From Streptacidiphilus melanogenes (lineage in GTDB: Bacteria > Actinomycetota > Actinomycetes > Streptomycetales > Streptomycetaceae), in contig NZ_BBPP01000003.1 in the NCBI RefSeq assembly GCF_000787835.1, positions 281,890 to 345,889 of the forward strand: DNA of 64,000 nucleotides. Reading direction: 5' to 3'. How positions within the stretch are numbered: the stretch's first letter is position 1; the number at the start of each line of letters is the position of its first letter. The notes below the pieces were generated by a model. The model was not told where the DNA came from, made no database searches, and saw nothing but the letters and a program-made list of their open reading frames with translations. Below, piece after piece: positions 16,000 to 24,785 of the stretch. The translations under genes were made by a program, and so were the position numbers.

Positions 16000-17280
16000 T
16001 CAGCCCATGCGCTCGTCGAGGAGGCGGACGAGCTTGCCGGTGCGCGGGTTGACCGTCAGGTCCGCGGCGGTGACCCACTCCACCGCGAGGGGGTGGATGA
16101 GGCCGCGGCGGACGTGGTCGTCGAACATCGGGCGGGTCGTGGTGAGGCGGTGGGCGATGTCGTGCGCCAGTGCCTGGCGGTCCCCTTCGCCCGGGGTGGT
16201 GTCGGCGAGACGAAGGACGAGTTCGTCGAGTTCGTCGCGGTGGCGCAGCACGATCTGGAGGTCCGCGACCCGGTGGTGCGGGTCGGCCGCGGCGACGACG
16301 GCGCGCAGGTCCTCCAGGTAGATGGTGACCGGGCCGACGCGGGCGCCCTCCTCCGAACGGCCGAGCAGGCGGAACCGGCGCCGGGGGAAGTCCGTCCACT
16401 CCGCCAGGTCGCCGACCGGGTAGCGGATGACCGGCATCAGCCGACGGGCGAGGTCCGTGGCGACCACGCGGCCGGGGCGGCCGGGTTCCACGATCGGTTC
16501 GCCGGTGACCGGGTCCAGCAGCTCGACGATCTTGTCCGTGGTGAAGACCTGGTGGATCCGCGCGTCGGACTCGCCCGACACCGGTCCGGCCAGGACGCCC
16601 GCGTCGACGCTGGCGTAGCCGATGGAGCGGACCTGGGCGGCGGGGAAGGCCCGTGCCAGCAGGGCGAGTTGGTCGCCGTAGAAGGCCTCGCCGCTGAAGA
16701 GGACCAGCCGCACGTCCGGCAGCGTGCCCGGCCCGGCGACGACCTCGCGGGCCAGTCGGCACAGCGAGGTGGGCGGGGCGGCGAGCACGGTGGCGGAGAA
16801 GTCGCGCAGGGTGGAGATGGTGGTGTCCAGCGGCGCGGCGCCGCCGATCGGCAGCTGGACGGTGGGGATCGGCGCTTCCTGGAGCAGGTTGAGCGTGAAG
16901 ACGAAGCTGGAGTACAGCTCACCGGCGTAGAAGAGGTTGGCCACGCGGTCGCCCGGGAGCAGCCCGGCGGCGGGCAGGCCCTCGCCGAAGCGGTGGCACA
17001 TCGCACGCCACTCCTCGCGGGTGTAGCGGGAGACGCGCGGCGCGCCGGTGGTGCCGCCGGTCTTGAAGACGATCCCGTCGTCGTGGGGCCCGGTCAGGAC
17101 CTGGCTGTCGGTGGTGCCGTGGGCCTGCCAGAAGGCCGTGTGGTCGACCAGGGGAAGGGCCGTCAGATCGGCGGTCGCGGCGGGCAGACCGGCGTAGAGG
17201 TCGCGGTAGAAGGGCGAGTGCTGCCGCACGAAGGCGATCAGGTCCGCCGTCGTCCGGTCATGGTTCTGCTGAGGGTTCAT
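16000..17280 (-). CDS. PaaK-like AMP-forming acyl-CoA ligase
   Basis: 426 residues, similar in length to phenylacetate-CoA ligases. The ATP/AMP phosphate-binding loop is TGGTTGAPR at about 74-82; IRYPVGDLAEW later holds the conserved Asp-containing A-domain motif, and TGKLVRLL near the C-terminus holds the probable catalytic Lys. It should activate a carboxylic acid as acyl-AMP and pass it to CoA or a carrier. It is last in the operon behind the LuxC/LuxE-like fusion gene, separated from it by 84 bp. The substrate cannot be read from sequence. Confidence 0.82.
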   Translation of the reverse strand: MNPQQNHDRTTADLIAFVRQHSPFYRDLYAGLPAATADLTALPLVDHTAFWQAHGTTDSQVLTGPHDDGIVFKTGGTTGAPRVSRYTREEWRAMCHRFGEGLPAAGLLPGDRVANLFYAGELYSSFVFTLNLLQEAPIPTVQLPIGGAAPLDTTISTLRDFSATVLAAPPTSLCRLAREVVAGPGTLPDVRLVLFSGEAFYGDQLALLARAFPAAQVRSIGYASVDAGVLAGPVSGESDARIHQVFTTDKIVELLDPVTGEPIVEPGRPGRVVATDLARRLMPVIRYPVGDLAEWTDFPRRRFRLLGRSEEGARVGPVTIYLEDLRAVVAAADPHHRVADLQIVLRHRDELDELVLRLADTTPGEGDRQALAHDIAHRLTTTRPMFDDHVRRGLIHPLAVEWVTAADLTVNPRTGKLVRLLDERMG

Positions 17281-17364
17281 CGGTCCGGGTCTCGTCCGTG
17301 TCGTCTCTGGGATGGGTCGGCGCCCGGGTCGGACGGCACAGGGCCGGTCCGACCCGGGCGGCGG

Positions 17365-19893
17365 TCAGCGGTTGCGGATCCGGCGCTCGACCACGGCCGG
17401 GAGCTTGCCGCTCGCGGCGGTGCGCTCGAAGGCGTCCGAGGCGAGGCGCTCCACGAACAGGTCCACCAGCTGGTCCCGCACCACCGCGGCGGCGAGCTCG
17501 GGGTAGCCGTCCAGGAAGGCCTGACGTTCGGCGTCCGCAGACAGGTGCTCCCCGGCCCCGGCCTCGGCCTCCAGCCGCACGGTCAGCGACTCGCTGGTGG
17601 CGTCCTCGTCCAGCACGATCTGCAGGGCGCCCCGGTGGCCCAGGGACTCCTCGGCCACGGCCACGAACCGGCGGACGTTGAGGAAGTGGCTGCCGCTGCG
17701 GAAGATGTCCCCGAACCGGCCCAGCAGCTCGAAGCGGGGCGTGCGACGGCCGCACGGGCAGTCGCCGGGCGTCCAGCGGCCCAGGTCGCCGATCTCGTAG
17801 CGGTCCAGGCGCTGCCCGCGCCGGGTGTGCGCGGTGAAGACCAGGCGGCCGGTCTCGCCGACGGCGGCGGGACGGTCCTCGTCCAGGGCGAGGATCTCCA
17901 GCGTCTGCAGGCCGCTGAACAGGTGGTGCACCCGGTCCGGCGCGTCCGGGCACTGGTAGCCCAGTGGCCCGGCGTCGACGCTGCCGTAGGCGGCCGAGCG
18001 GATCACCTCGACGCCGAACTCGGTGCGCAGCCAGTCCCGCTGCGCCTGCGGGAAGTGCTCGCCGCCGTAGAACACCTTCCGCACGCCGCGGTAGGCGCGC
18101 AGCTCGGCTTCACCGGCCGCGAAGACGCGCAGCAGGTAGTTGGGCATGCCGAACAGGGTGTTCACCCCGTGCTCGACGATCGAGCGGGCGACCAGCGCAT
18201 GGTCCTCCTGCGCGGCCATCGGGTACTGCACGGCCTGCAGGGTCTCCAGCACCGAGAAGAAGCTGGAGAAGCCGCCGTAGAGCAGACCGCCGAAGAAGAG
18301 GTTCATCGCGCGGTCGGTGCGGACGTCGAAGCCCGCCGCGAGCAGCCCCTCGGCGCCGGAGCGCATGTGCTCGTGGTAGTCGTCCCAGGTGAACGCGGAC
18401 AGCTTCGGCGCGCCGGAGCTGCCGCCGCTGCGGAAGAACACCTCCGCGCGGCTGAGGTCGTCCTGGAGCAGCTCGAAGTCGCTCTTGGAGACCACCTCGA
18501 CCTTCGGCGGCGCGAGTTCGCGGGCCGCGACCAGGTCGTCCAGGCACGCGTCGCCGGTGAACCTGTCGTCCAGCTGGACGTCGACGCGGCGGCTGTAGCG
18601 CTGGAGCGCGTAGACGCCGTCGTGCGGCTCGCCGTCGTAGCTGTCCAGCATCCGGCCCGGCACGGTGACGCGCTGCGCGCCCGCGGCGAGCACCGCCTGG
18701 GCCAGTTGCGCGGTGTCGGTGCGCGAGGCGCCGAGGCCGACCGTCTGCAGGTAGCGGCGCATCGGCCGCAGCACGTCCACGATCCGCGTGCGCGGCAGCG
18801 GTTTCACCCACACCGTGCGGTGCAGCGGGGAGGCGCGCAGCGCGCTGCGGGTGTCGGCCAGCACCCGCCAGGTGCCGTCGGCGCCCTCGTGCACCCGGGT
18901 CAGCCCCAGATGCTCCTCCAGCCGGGCGACCAGCACGGTGTTGCTGATCTCGGCGCGCTCCAGCAGCTCCGGGCGGGCCGGGTCGAGCGTGGCCACGACC
19001 TCGCCGAGGACGGCGGCGAACCGCTCGGCGAACGCGAAGACCTGCTCGTCGTCCTCGGTGTCGAGGTAGACGACCTGGGGGCTGGAGCAGGCCTGCTGGT
19101 CCAGGCGGCAGATGTCCTCGGCGATGCCGCGCAGCGTCTCCGGCGAGGACCAGGCGTCCTTTGTCAGATAGCCGAAGGACAGCTTGGGACCCCAGTCGAC
19201 CAGTCGGCAGCCCGGCGGCACCATGGCCGCCACCCCGGCGATGGCCTCCTCGCCGCCCCAGGCGGCGACCGCGTCGGCCTGCTCGCACATGCGGCGCAGC
19301 CAGTCGGTGCGGCTGGAGGGGAAGCCCAGCACGATGGTGCGCGCGGCGATCAGACCGCTCGGATCCAGCTCCGCGAGCTCGGCCAGCAGCAGCTGGGTGA
19401 ACCGCGAACCACCGCTGGTCTTGGCCGCGTTGACGTTGCCCGCCAGCAGGCCCTCGACCACGCTGAGCGCGCCCGCGGCCGGGGCGTTGCCCGGAGCGAC
19501 GTGGACCAGCAGGCCCACGGGAAGCCAGCCCTCGAAGATCTCGCGGCGGAAGTCGAAACGGGCCAGCCGGCCCGGGTCGATCCCGCCCAGTTCACGCATG
19601 AGCTTGGTCTCCAGCGGCTCCCGGCCCAGCGCCTCGGCCACGTCGTGCAGAGTGCGCGCGGCCTCGTGCGCGGGCACGCCCGACGCCTCCAACTCGGCCG
19701 CCAGACACTGCGACTGGGGGCTGGCGGAGTCGGCCAGGGCGGTGGAGAGGCGGTCACAGGCCGCCAGCACGACCAGCGGGCTGAGCTGCTGCCCGAGGGC
19801 GGTGCGCACGTCCTCGCCGAGCCGGTCCAGTCGCTTGTCGGCCTCGGCGTCGTCCACCCAGGCGCCCTGCCAGTAGTGCTGATCGATCGTCAT
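17365..19893 (-). CDS. fusion of LuxC-like acyl reductase and LuxE/PaaK-like AMP-binding domain
   Basis: 842 residues from ATG at 19891-19893, which overlaps the LuxE-like stop as ATGA. Residues ~1-440 are an acyl-CoA/acyl-protein reductase (LuxC) domain: the nucleotide-fold stretch APGNAPAAGALS (about 133-144) and the catalytic cysteine in DQQACSSPQ (Cys269). Residues ~450-842 form an AMP-dependent ligase of the LuxE/PaaK type with SGGSSGAPK at about 489-497. LuxC reduces a protein- or CoA-bound acyl group to the aldehyde with NADPH. Fusion to its own ligase suggests direct acid-to-aldehyde reduction; the product is unknown. No luxAB lies nearby. Confidence 0.85.
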   Translation of the reverse strand: MTIDQHYWQGAWVDDAEADKRLDRLGEDVRTALGQQLSPLVVLAACDRLSTALADSASPQSQCLAAELEASGVPAHEAARTLHDVAEALGREPLETKLMRELGGIDPGRLARFDFRREIFEGWLPVGLLVHVAPGNAPAAGALSVVEGLLAGNVNAAKTSGGSRFTQLLLAELAELDPSGLIAARTIVLGFPSSRTDWLRRMCEQADAVAAWGGEEAIAGVAAMVPPGCRLVDWGPKLSFGYLTKDAWSSPETLRGIAEDICRLDQQACSSPQVVYLDTEDDEQVFAFAERFAAVLGEVVATLDPARPELLERAEISNTVLVARLEEHLGLTRVHEGADGTWRVLADTRSALRASPLHRTVWVKPLPRTRIVDVLRPMRRYLQTVGLGASRTDTAQLAQAVLAAGAQRVTVPGRMLDSYDGEPHDGVYALQRYSRRVDVQLDDRFTGDACLDDLVAARELAPPKVEVVSKSDFELLQDDLSRAEVFFRSGGSSGAPKLSAFTWDDYHEHMRSGAEGLLAAGFDVRTDRAMNLFFGGLLYGGFSSFFSVLETLQAVQYPMAAQEDHALVARSIVEHGVNTLFGMPNYLLRVFAAGEAELRAYRGVRKVFYGGEHFPQAQRDWLRTEFGVEVIRSAAYGSVDAGPLGYQCPDAPDRVHHLFSGLQTLEILALDEDRPAAVGETGRLVFTAHTRRGQRLDRYEIGDLGRWTPGDCPCGRRTPRFELLGRFGDIFRSGSHFLNVRRFVAVAEESLGHRGALQIVLDEDATSESLTVRLEAEAGAGEHLSADAERQAFLDGYPELAAAVVRDQLVDLFVERLASDAFERTAASGKLPAVVERRIRNR

Positions 19894-21062
19894 GACGTTC
19901 CCTTGAGCAGTTCGGCGGCGGCGACGGCACAGCTGCGGTTGCGGCTGACCCCGGCCCGGCCGTGGACGGCGAACCAGGGGGTGGGCAGCCCACAGCCGCA
20001 CTCCTCGGGGGAGTGCTGCGAGACCAGGTCGCCCATGAGCACCGACTGAGCCGGCACCGAGGTGATGTAGGGGGAGACGAACTGGGCGTAGCCGCGCTCC
20101 CCGTAGGGCAGCGGCTCCAGCGTGCCCACGTCGCGGACCAGCATCCGCGACCAGGTCGGCACGTGCAGACGGTGGTTGGCGCACTCCATGTACAGCACCG
20201 AGTGCTCGACCGCGCCGTAGCCGTCACGGATCCGCTCGTCGGGGATGCCCAGCTGGTCGTGGATGCGCCGGTAGAGCTCCGGCTTGGCGACCTGCTTGTC
20301 GGCGTGCCCCTTCCAGCCGCCGCCGAAGACGACCAGCGAGCGGGGGTCCAACTGCACCGGGGGCAGGCCCAGGTCGCGCATCCGGTCCAGGGTGAACGAC
20401 AAGAACGCGGGGAAGCCCAGGATGCGCACCGGGGCGCCCTCCTCGGCGAAGCGCAGCAGCGCCCGCGCGCAGCCGAACGGGTCGAACTCGTGGCTCGACC
20501 CGGTGTGCTTGAGCGCGTACTCCACGGAGCGCACCGGGGCGAAGTGGCACAGGTACTCGTCCGTGAACGAGGTGCCGAGGTTCAGGCCGGGCCGGGGCTG
20601 GTAGTTGGAGAGCAGGTAGTTGACCGGCTCGTCCTCGCCCAGCCAGCCGTAGGAGTCGAAGACCCGCGCGACCATCCGCTGCCCGTTGCGCAGTGTCCAC
20701 TGGTCGAAGAACATCTGCGACTTCTGCCCGGTGGTCCCGGACGAGGTGACGTGCAGGGCGACGTCCTGCTCCGGGACGGAGACGACCTCGTGCGCCTTGA
20801 AGAAGTTGGCGTGCACGTACGGCAGCCGGTGCAGCTCGTCGATGCCGCCGAGCGGCGCTCCGCCGGTGGGCCCGGCTTCGAGAAGGCGGGCGAAGAACGG
20901 CGACCTGGCCGCATGCCAGGCGTTCGACTCGTTCATGGCCCGGACGAACAGCTCGTCCAGCTCGGGGCCGACCGCGTACGGCTCGGCGATGTCGCACAGC
21001 TGCTGGACGTGCGCGAGCGCGGCCGGGTCCGGGACCTCGACCGGTTCAAGATACTGGCTCAC
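19890..21062 (-). CDS. LuxE-like acyl-protein synthetase
   Basis: 390 residues from GTG at 21060-21062, chosen because it overlaps the GNAT stop as GTGA; the longer reading to 21101 lies inside that gene. The AMP-binding loop is SSGTTGQKS at about 107-115. A single Cys 13 residues from the end (RNRSCAVAAAEL) matches the place of the acylated cysteine in LuxE of luminous bacteria (inference by position). LuxE activates a fatty acid as acyl-AMP, moves the acyl group to its own Cys and hands it to LuxC. The next gene encodes the LuxC-like fusion, supporting that pairing. Confidence 0.85.
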   Translation of the reverse strand: MSQYLEPVEVPDPAALAHVQQLCDIAEPYAVGPELDELFVRAMNESNAWHAARSPFFARLLEAGPTGGAPLGGIDELHRLPYVHANFFKAHEVVSVPEQDVALHVTSSGTTGQKSQMFFDQWTLRNGQRMVARVFDSYGWLGEDEPVNYLLSNYQPRPGLNLGTSFTDEYLCHFAPVRSVEYALKHTGSSHEFDPFGCARALLRFAEEGAPVRILGFPAFLSFTLDRMRDLGLPPVQLDPRSLVVFGGGWKGHADKQVAKPELYRRIHDQLGIPDERIRDGYGAVEHSVLYMECANHRLHVPTWSRMLVRDVGTLEPLPYGERGYAQFVSPYITSVPAQSVLMGDLVSQHSPEECGCGLPTPWFAVHGRAGVSRNRSCAVAAAELLKGTS

Positions 21063-22204
21063 TGGAAAATCCCGTGGGTGTTGAGGTACTGCTGCTTCCA
21101 CAGCTCGATGTACTGCTCGGTGAAGGGGCGGAAGGCGGCGTCGATGGCGAGGCCGCGGAAGTCGAGGGGCTTCATGGTGCGCGCCATCACCACGTAGTCG
21201 CGGTAGCCCTCGCCCTCCCGGCGCATCGCCGGGTAGGCGGCGGCCGGCAGGAACCCGTTGCCGAGGAGCAGGGTCAGGTCGGCGTAGGCGTCCAGCGGCA
21301 GCAGCATCTCGATGTGCAGCGCGCCGTGGTCGGACAGGGTGCTGATCACCGCGTCGAGGTCGCGGCCGCGCTCCGACAGCCCGGGAGCCGTGGCGACCAG
21401 GGCGCAGTAGCCGTCACCCCGGTTGAGCTGGGCGTAGACCTCGAAACCGCCGTCCTCGGCCGTCAGCAGCACGTTGGGTGTGTGGAACGGGTAGAACCGC
21501 GCCTCGGGGTCGGGCACCGCCTCGGCGAACCGGCGCTTGACGAACGCGGGCGCGTCCACGAGCTCGAAGCCCGATGCGGCGGCGGGCCCGACGGGGTCGG
21601 GCGAGGTCCGCTCGTCCACCAGGGGCCGTGGCGCGTCGGGCAGGCCGACGGTCTCGTGCACCGCCTCGACCAGGCCGCCCAGCCCGGCCGGCACCCGGGG
21701 CACCGGCAGGCGCTGCTCGAGCACGCCGGGGCGGTGACGGGCCAACAGCACCATCGTCTCGTGGCGGTCGGACTTGCGCAGGTTCGGGAAGACGCCGAGC
21801 GCCCGGAACCCGCTCTGCAGGCAGATCCGCTGCGGTGCCGTCGAGTTGGTGCGCGCCGTGGCGTAGACGGAGTCCACCGTCTCCTCGTCGAGCAGCCGGT
21901 CGCTGAGCTCGCGCACCGCTTCCCGGGCGATCCCGCCGCCGCGGGCGTCGGGGTGGACGGCCAGCCCCTGGAGCTTGCCGAGCCGCTCCTGCGGCGAGAC
22001 GGTGCCGAGAATCGAGGCGACCAGCTGCTGCTGCGGGCCGGTCCGGGCCACCAGCCAGGTGGTCGTGGGGGAGTCGATCTCCCGCGCCATCACCTCCCGG
22101 TCGGTGCCGAGAGGCAGGGTGTACGAACTGCCGTAGACCGCCCGATAGAGCGTCAGCAGTTCGTCGATGTCGTCCGTGCAGGCAGCACGGAATTGCGCAG
22201 CCAA
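21059..22204 (-). CDS. GNAT acyltransferase, two-domain
   Basis: 381 residues from a TTG at 22202-22204; a perfect GGGGAGGT lies four to five bases upstream, and no ATG/GTG fits as well. The N-terminal ~140 residues form a GNAT domain with the acetyl-CoA loop (GLAVHPDARGGGIA, about 92-105). The C-terminal half has a possible second GNAT-like fold without the loop. It starts the operon and its stop overlaps the LuxE-like start. It may acylate a substrate or carrier used by the following enzymes, for example an amine made from the aldehyde. That role is speculation from context. Confidence 0.75.
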   Translation of the reverse strand: MAAQFRAACTDDIDELLTLYRAVYGSSYTLPLGTDREVMAREIDSPTTTWLVARTGPQQQLVASILGTVSPQERLGKLQGLAVHPDARGGGIAREAVRELSDRLLDEETVDSVYATARTNSTAPQRICLQSGFRALGVFPNLRKSDRHETMVLLARHRPGVLEQRLPVPRVPAGLGGLVEAVHETVGLPDAPRPLVDERTSPDPVGPAAASGFELVDAPAFVKRRFAEAVPDPEARFYPFHTPNVLLTAEDGGFEVYAQLNRGDGYCALVATAPGLSERGRDLDAVISTLSDHGALHIEMLLPLDAYADLTLLLGNGFLPAAAYPAMRREGEGYRDYVVMARTMKPLDFRGLAIDAAFRPFTEQYIELWKQQYLNTHGIFQ

Positions 22205-22586
22205 TGTACCTCCCCAAAGTCCCCCCGGGTCACCGGGGTTCGCCCGGGACCGGATTTCACACCCTCCCCATCGGAACGGTCCCTGGATGAGGTGTCCGTA
22301 GGTGGTGGATCCTGCACGAAGCAGGCCGTGCCGCACCCCGAATGGCGTCTTGGCCAGCGGGGCGGCGGACCGAAAGGAGGGGTCGGATCCGCGCTGCGAG
22401 CGGACCGACAAGATCCACTGTAACCCGTCACAAGGGGCGGTAACGACACGTCAAGTGTCTTTTCCTGTACGGACGACATGAATGGGACGAGGATCACATA
22501 GACGGCGAACGGTCGGGGAGTGGCAGGCGACGGGCAGTCGAATCAGCGATGTACACCGCACACGATGTGGACGGCGGCAGCAGTCC
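22205..22586. other. 382-bp gap upstream of the LuxE/LuxC-like operon
   Basis: Contains the leader of the minus-strand GNAT operon and the 3' side of the FAD/NAD(P) gene. A hairpin GACAC-GTCAA-GTGTC at 22445-22459 is followed on the plus strand by TTTT; read on the minus strand, the same bases give a TTGACG -35-like hexamer at the operon-facing side. No matching -10 at 16-18 bases was found, so the promoter remains undefined. No gene seen. Confidence 0.4.
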
Positions 22587-24104
22587 TCAGGATCTGTGGG
22601 TGCCCCCTTGCTCAGCGTGCCCGCGGGCAGCCGCGACGCCGCTCGGGCTGAGCAGGGTGCGGGCGATGCTGTCGGCCTGACGGCGGATCTCGGGGATCGC
22701 GGTGGATTCGAGGAGGTCGCCGCGGCGCAGACTGCCCAGGGTCCACAGCGGGGCCCGCGTCCGACCGGGGGCCGGGAGGAGCGCGCCGGAGGAGCCGGTG
22801 CGGAAGCCGCCGAGCGGGGCGGCCTGGGCGAAGCCGGAGCGGAGCAGGGAGGTGACGAGGGGGTCGTCGACGCGGGTGAGGTCGGTGCGCGAGCCGGTGC
22901 AGTTCACCACCGCCGTCACGGACAGCGTGCGGGCGTCGTCGAGGACGACGCGGATGCCGTCGGAGGTGGCCGTGGCCTGCGTGACGGTGCCCCGGCCGAG
23001 GCTGACCCGGCCGGCGTCGACGGCGGCCTGGAGTGCTTCCGCGCTGCTCGGCGGGATCCGGTGGCGGTGGGTCTCCCAGTGCCGGAGGTCCTCGCGCATG
23101 AACCGGGCCTGGTCGTCGGGGGAGAGCCGCTGCCACAGCGCGGTGGTGTCCGCCCGCAGGCTGTCCATGCCCGGACGCCAGTCGCCGTGCGTCCGGCGGC
23201 ACCGCGACAGGTGACTCAGCACCGCCCGGCGCAGTTCGGCGAGGCCGGTCGGGCCCTCCAGGTCGGGGCGGTCCGCCGGTGGCACGAGCGGGTCGCTGTG
23301 GCGCTGGGGGAGGAGCCCGTGCCGGGAAACCGCGTGGACGACCCGGCCCGGCCGTTGGAGGGTGTGGGCGATGTCGACCATCGTCAGGCCGGTGCCGACC
23401 AGCAGCACGTCGCCGGTGTCGCCGACAGCGGCGCTCAGCCCCGCGACCCACGGATCCGGGAAGAACCCGACCGCGTCGCGGAGCGCGGGCGGCGCCCAGC
23501 TGTCGTCGGGCGGGAAGTTGCCCAGCGCGAGCACGACGGCGTGGACGCTGAGAACCTGCCCGGTGCCGAAGGTCAGTTCCACCGGGGCCGCGCGGTCGTC
23601 GTCGCGGTCACCGTCGACATGACCGACGGAGACGACACGCTCGTGCAGGCGCAGCAGCTGGGGTGCGCCGGGCAGTGCTGCCGCCTCGTCCAGGCTGTCG
23701 GCGAGGTAGCGGCCGTAGCGGCCGCGGGGGACGAAGCCGTCGCCGTGTCCGTGCCGGGAGAGCCACTGCACGAAGTGACCGGGCTCGTCGACATGGGCGC
23801 TCATGTTGGTGGCCGGGACGTTCAGCAAGTGGTGCGGTTCGTTGGTGGAGAAGGCCAGGCCGAGCCCGGTCGGGGCCGGGTCGATCAGCCAGACGCGGCA
23901 CGCGGGCGCCCGGTGCTCGGCGGCGTTGCGCAGCAGGCGCATCGCCGTCAGCGTGCCTGCCGCCCCCGCGCCGACGACGGCGATGTCGCGCACGGTCGCG
24001 GAGCGGCCCGAACGGGCGGAGCGGGTGGGATCCGTGGAGTGCGGGGAGCGCGTGGAGTGCGGTGCCGAGACGCGTCGCGCCTCGGTTGTGAGGGTCTCGG
24101 CCAT
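22587..24104 (-). CDS. FAD/NAD(P)-binding oxidoreductase (pyridine nucleotide-disulphide-like)
   Basis: 505 residues from ATG at 24102-24104, after AGGAAG. After a ~38-residue Thr/Ser/Arg-rich leader comes the dinucleotide motif DIAVVGAGAAGTLTA (about 39-53). GLAFSTNEPHHLLNVPA and a second nucleotide motif DVLLVGTGLTMVDIA follow, typical of the FAD_NAD_binding_9 family (HcpQ/MdpC-like). Such proteins are flavoenzymes of mostly unknown substrate. It lies 34 bp downstream of a cysteine-dioxygenase gene in the same direction, so a linked sulphur-related role is possible but unproven. Confidence 0.8.
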   Translation of the reverse strand: MAETLTTEARRVSAPHSTRSPHSTDPTRSARSGRSATVRDIAVVGAGAAGTLTAMRLLRNAAEHRAPACRVWLIDPAPTGLGLAFSTNEPHHLLNVPATNMSAHVDEPGHFVQWLSRHGHGDGFVPRGRYGRYLADSLDEAAALPGAPQLLRLHERVVSVGHVDGDRDDDRAAPVELTFGTGQVLSVHAVVLALGNFPPDDSWAPPALRDAVGFFPDPWVAGLSAAVGDTGDVLLVGTGLTMVDIAHTLQRPGRVVHAVSRHGLLPQRHSDPLVPPADRPDLEGPTGLAELRRAVLSHLSRCRRTHGDWRPGMDSLRADTTALWQRLSPDDQARFMREDLRHWETHRHRIPPSSAEALQAAVDAGRVSLGRGTVTQATATSDGIRVVLDDARTLSVTAVVNCTGSRTDLTRVDDPLVTSLLRSGFAQAAPLGGFRTGSSGALLPAPGRTRAPLWTLGSLRRGDLLESTAIPEIRRQADSIARTLLSPSGVAAARGHAEQGGTHRS

Positions 24105-24138
24105 GCCGTTCGTCTTCCTGGTGCGGGGTGGTCCGCCG

Positions 24139-24738
24139 TCACGTCTCGTCGTGCGGCGCGGGGTAGGTCCTGCGGACGCTGGTGCCCAGCCGGGATATGT
24201 CCGCGCCGTAGATGTGCAGCGAGATCGCCTTGGAGGAGCCGGTGTTGCACACCTGGTGGATGTCGCCGGGCGGTGCGATCGCCGAGAGCGCGCCGGTGGG
24301 GTTGACCAGGCTGCGGTCGCGGACCAGTTCCGTCGCTCCGCCGTCACCGGTGAGCCGGTAGCGGTGCTCGGTCTCCTGGCCCTGGTGGACTCCCGCGACG
24401 CACCAGCAGACGTGGTCGTGGATCGGGGTTCGCTGGCCGGGCAGCCAGACCAGCGCAACGACCGAGAAGCTGCCGTCGGGCTCCCCGTGCAGCAGGTGCT
24501 GCCGGTAGGTCTGCGGATCCCCCTCCTGCTGCGCGGCGGTCAGCAGGTCGGGCCGGCCGAGCGAAGGTCTGAGCACCTCGGCCACCTGGCGCGCCGTCAT
24601 GAGGGGCGTCAGGTCGCGTCGGAGGACCTCCCGGATCCCGGAGGCGAGGTCGACGATCCACGGCGTCGTCGTGACGCCGGTCGCTTCGTATGCGGCGGAA
24701 GAAGGCACGGGCCCACTGTGCGCGCCGTGACGGGACAC
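24139..24738 (-). CDS. cysteine dioxygenase-family protein
   Basis: 199 residues from GTG at 24736-24738; the start is uncertain because no clear ribosome-binding site precedes it. The cupin iron ligands are visible: HDH in PIHDHVCWCVAG (about 98-110) and a later His in GDIHQV. The family oxidises cysteine or related thiols (for example 3-mercaptopropionate) to sulphinates with O2. A LysR gene precedes it by 47 bp and the FAD protein follows it, so the three likely form one transcript. The true thiol substrate is not evident. Confidence 0.82.
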   Translation of the reverse strand: MSRHGAHSGPVPSSAAYEATGVTTTPWIVDLASGIREVLRRDLTPLMTARQVAEVLRPSLGRPDLLTAAQQEGDPQTYRQHLLHGEPDGSFSVVALVWLPGQRTPIHDHVCWCVAGVHQGQETEHRYRLTGDGGATELVRDRSLVNPTGALSAIAPPGDIHQVCNTGSSKAISLHIYGADISRLGTSVRRTYPAPHDET

Positions 24739-24743
24739 GTCCA

Positions 24744-24778
24744 ACAAGCGTTGCTTGTGCCCTGCCAAGCGCTGCTTA
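24744..24778. promoter_or_regulatory. paired inverted repeats between LysR and cysteine dioxygenase genes
   Basis: Two similar 13-bp elements, CAAGCGTTGCTTG (24745-24757, six-base arms if flanks 24744 and 24758 are added) and CAAGCGCTGCTTA (24766-24778). They are spaced 21 bp apart, two helical turns on the same DNA face. They fill the 47-bp gap upstream of the dioxygenase start and look like a tandem operator, possibly for the LysR encoded upstream. Confidence 0.5.
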
Positions 24779-24785
24779 TGCGGCG

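Noticed and set aside
16093-20049. 1318-codon plus-strand open frame opposite the PaaK-like and LuxC-fusion genes
   Set aside because: It is Gln/Arg/Val/Gly-rich with no motif and mirrors two genes with full domain signatures; long antisense frames are expected at this GC content.
22445-22459. Rho-independent terminator with T-tract
   Set aside because: Only a five-base stem, and no plus-strand gene ends upstream of it; retained only as a note in the intergenic entry.
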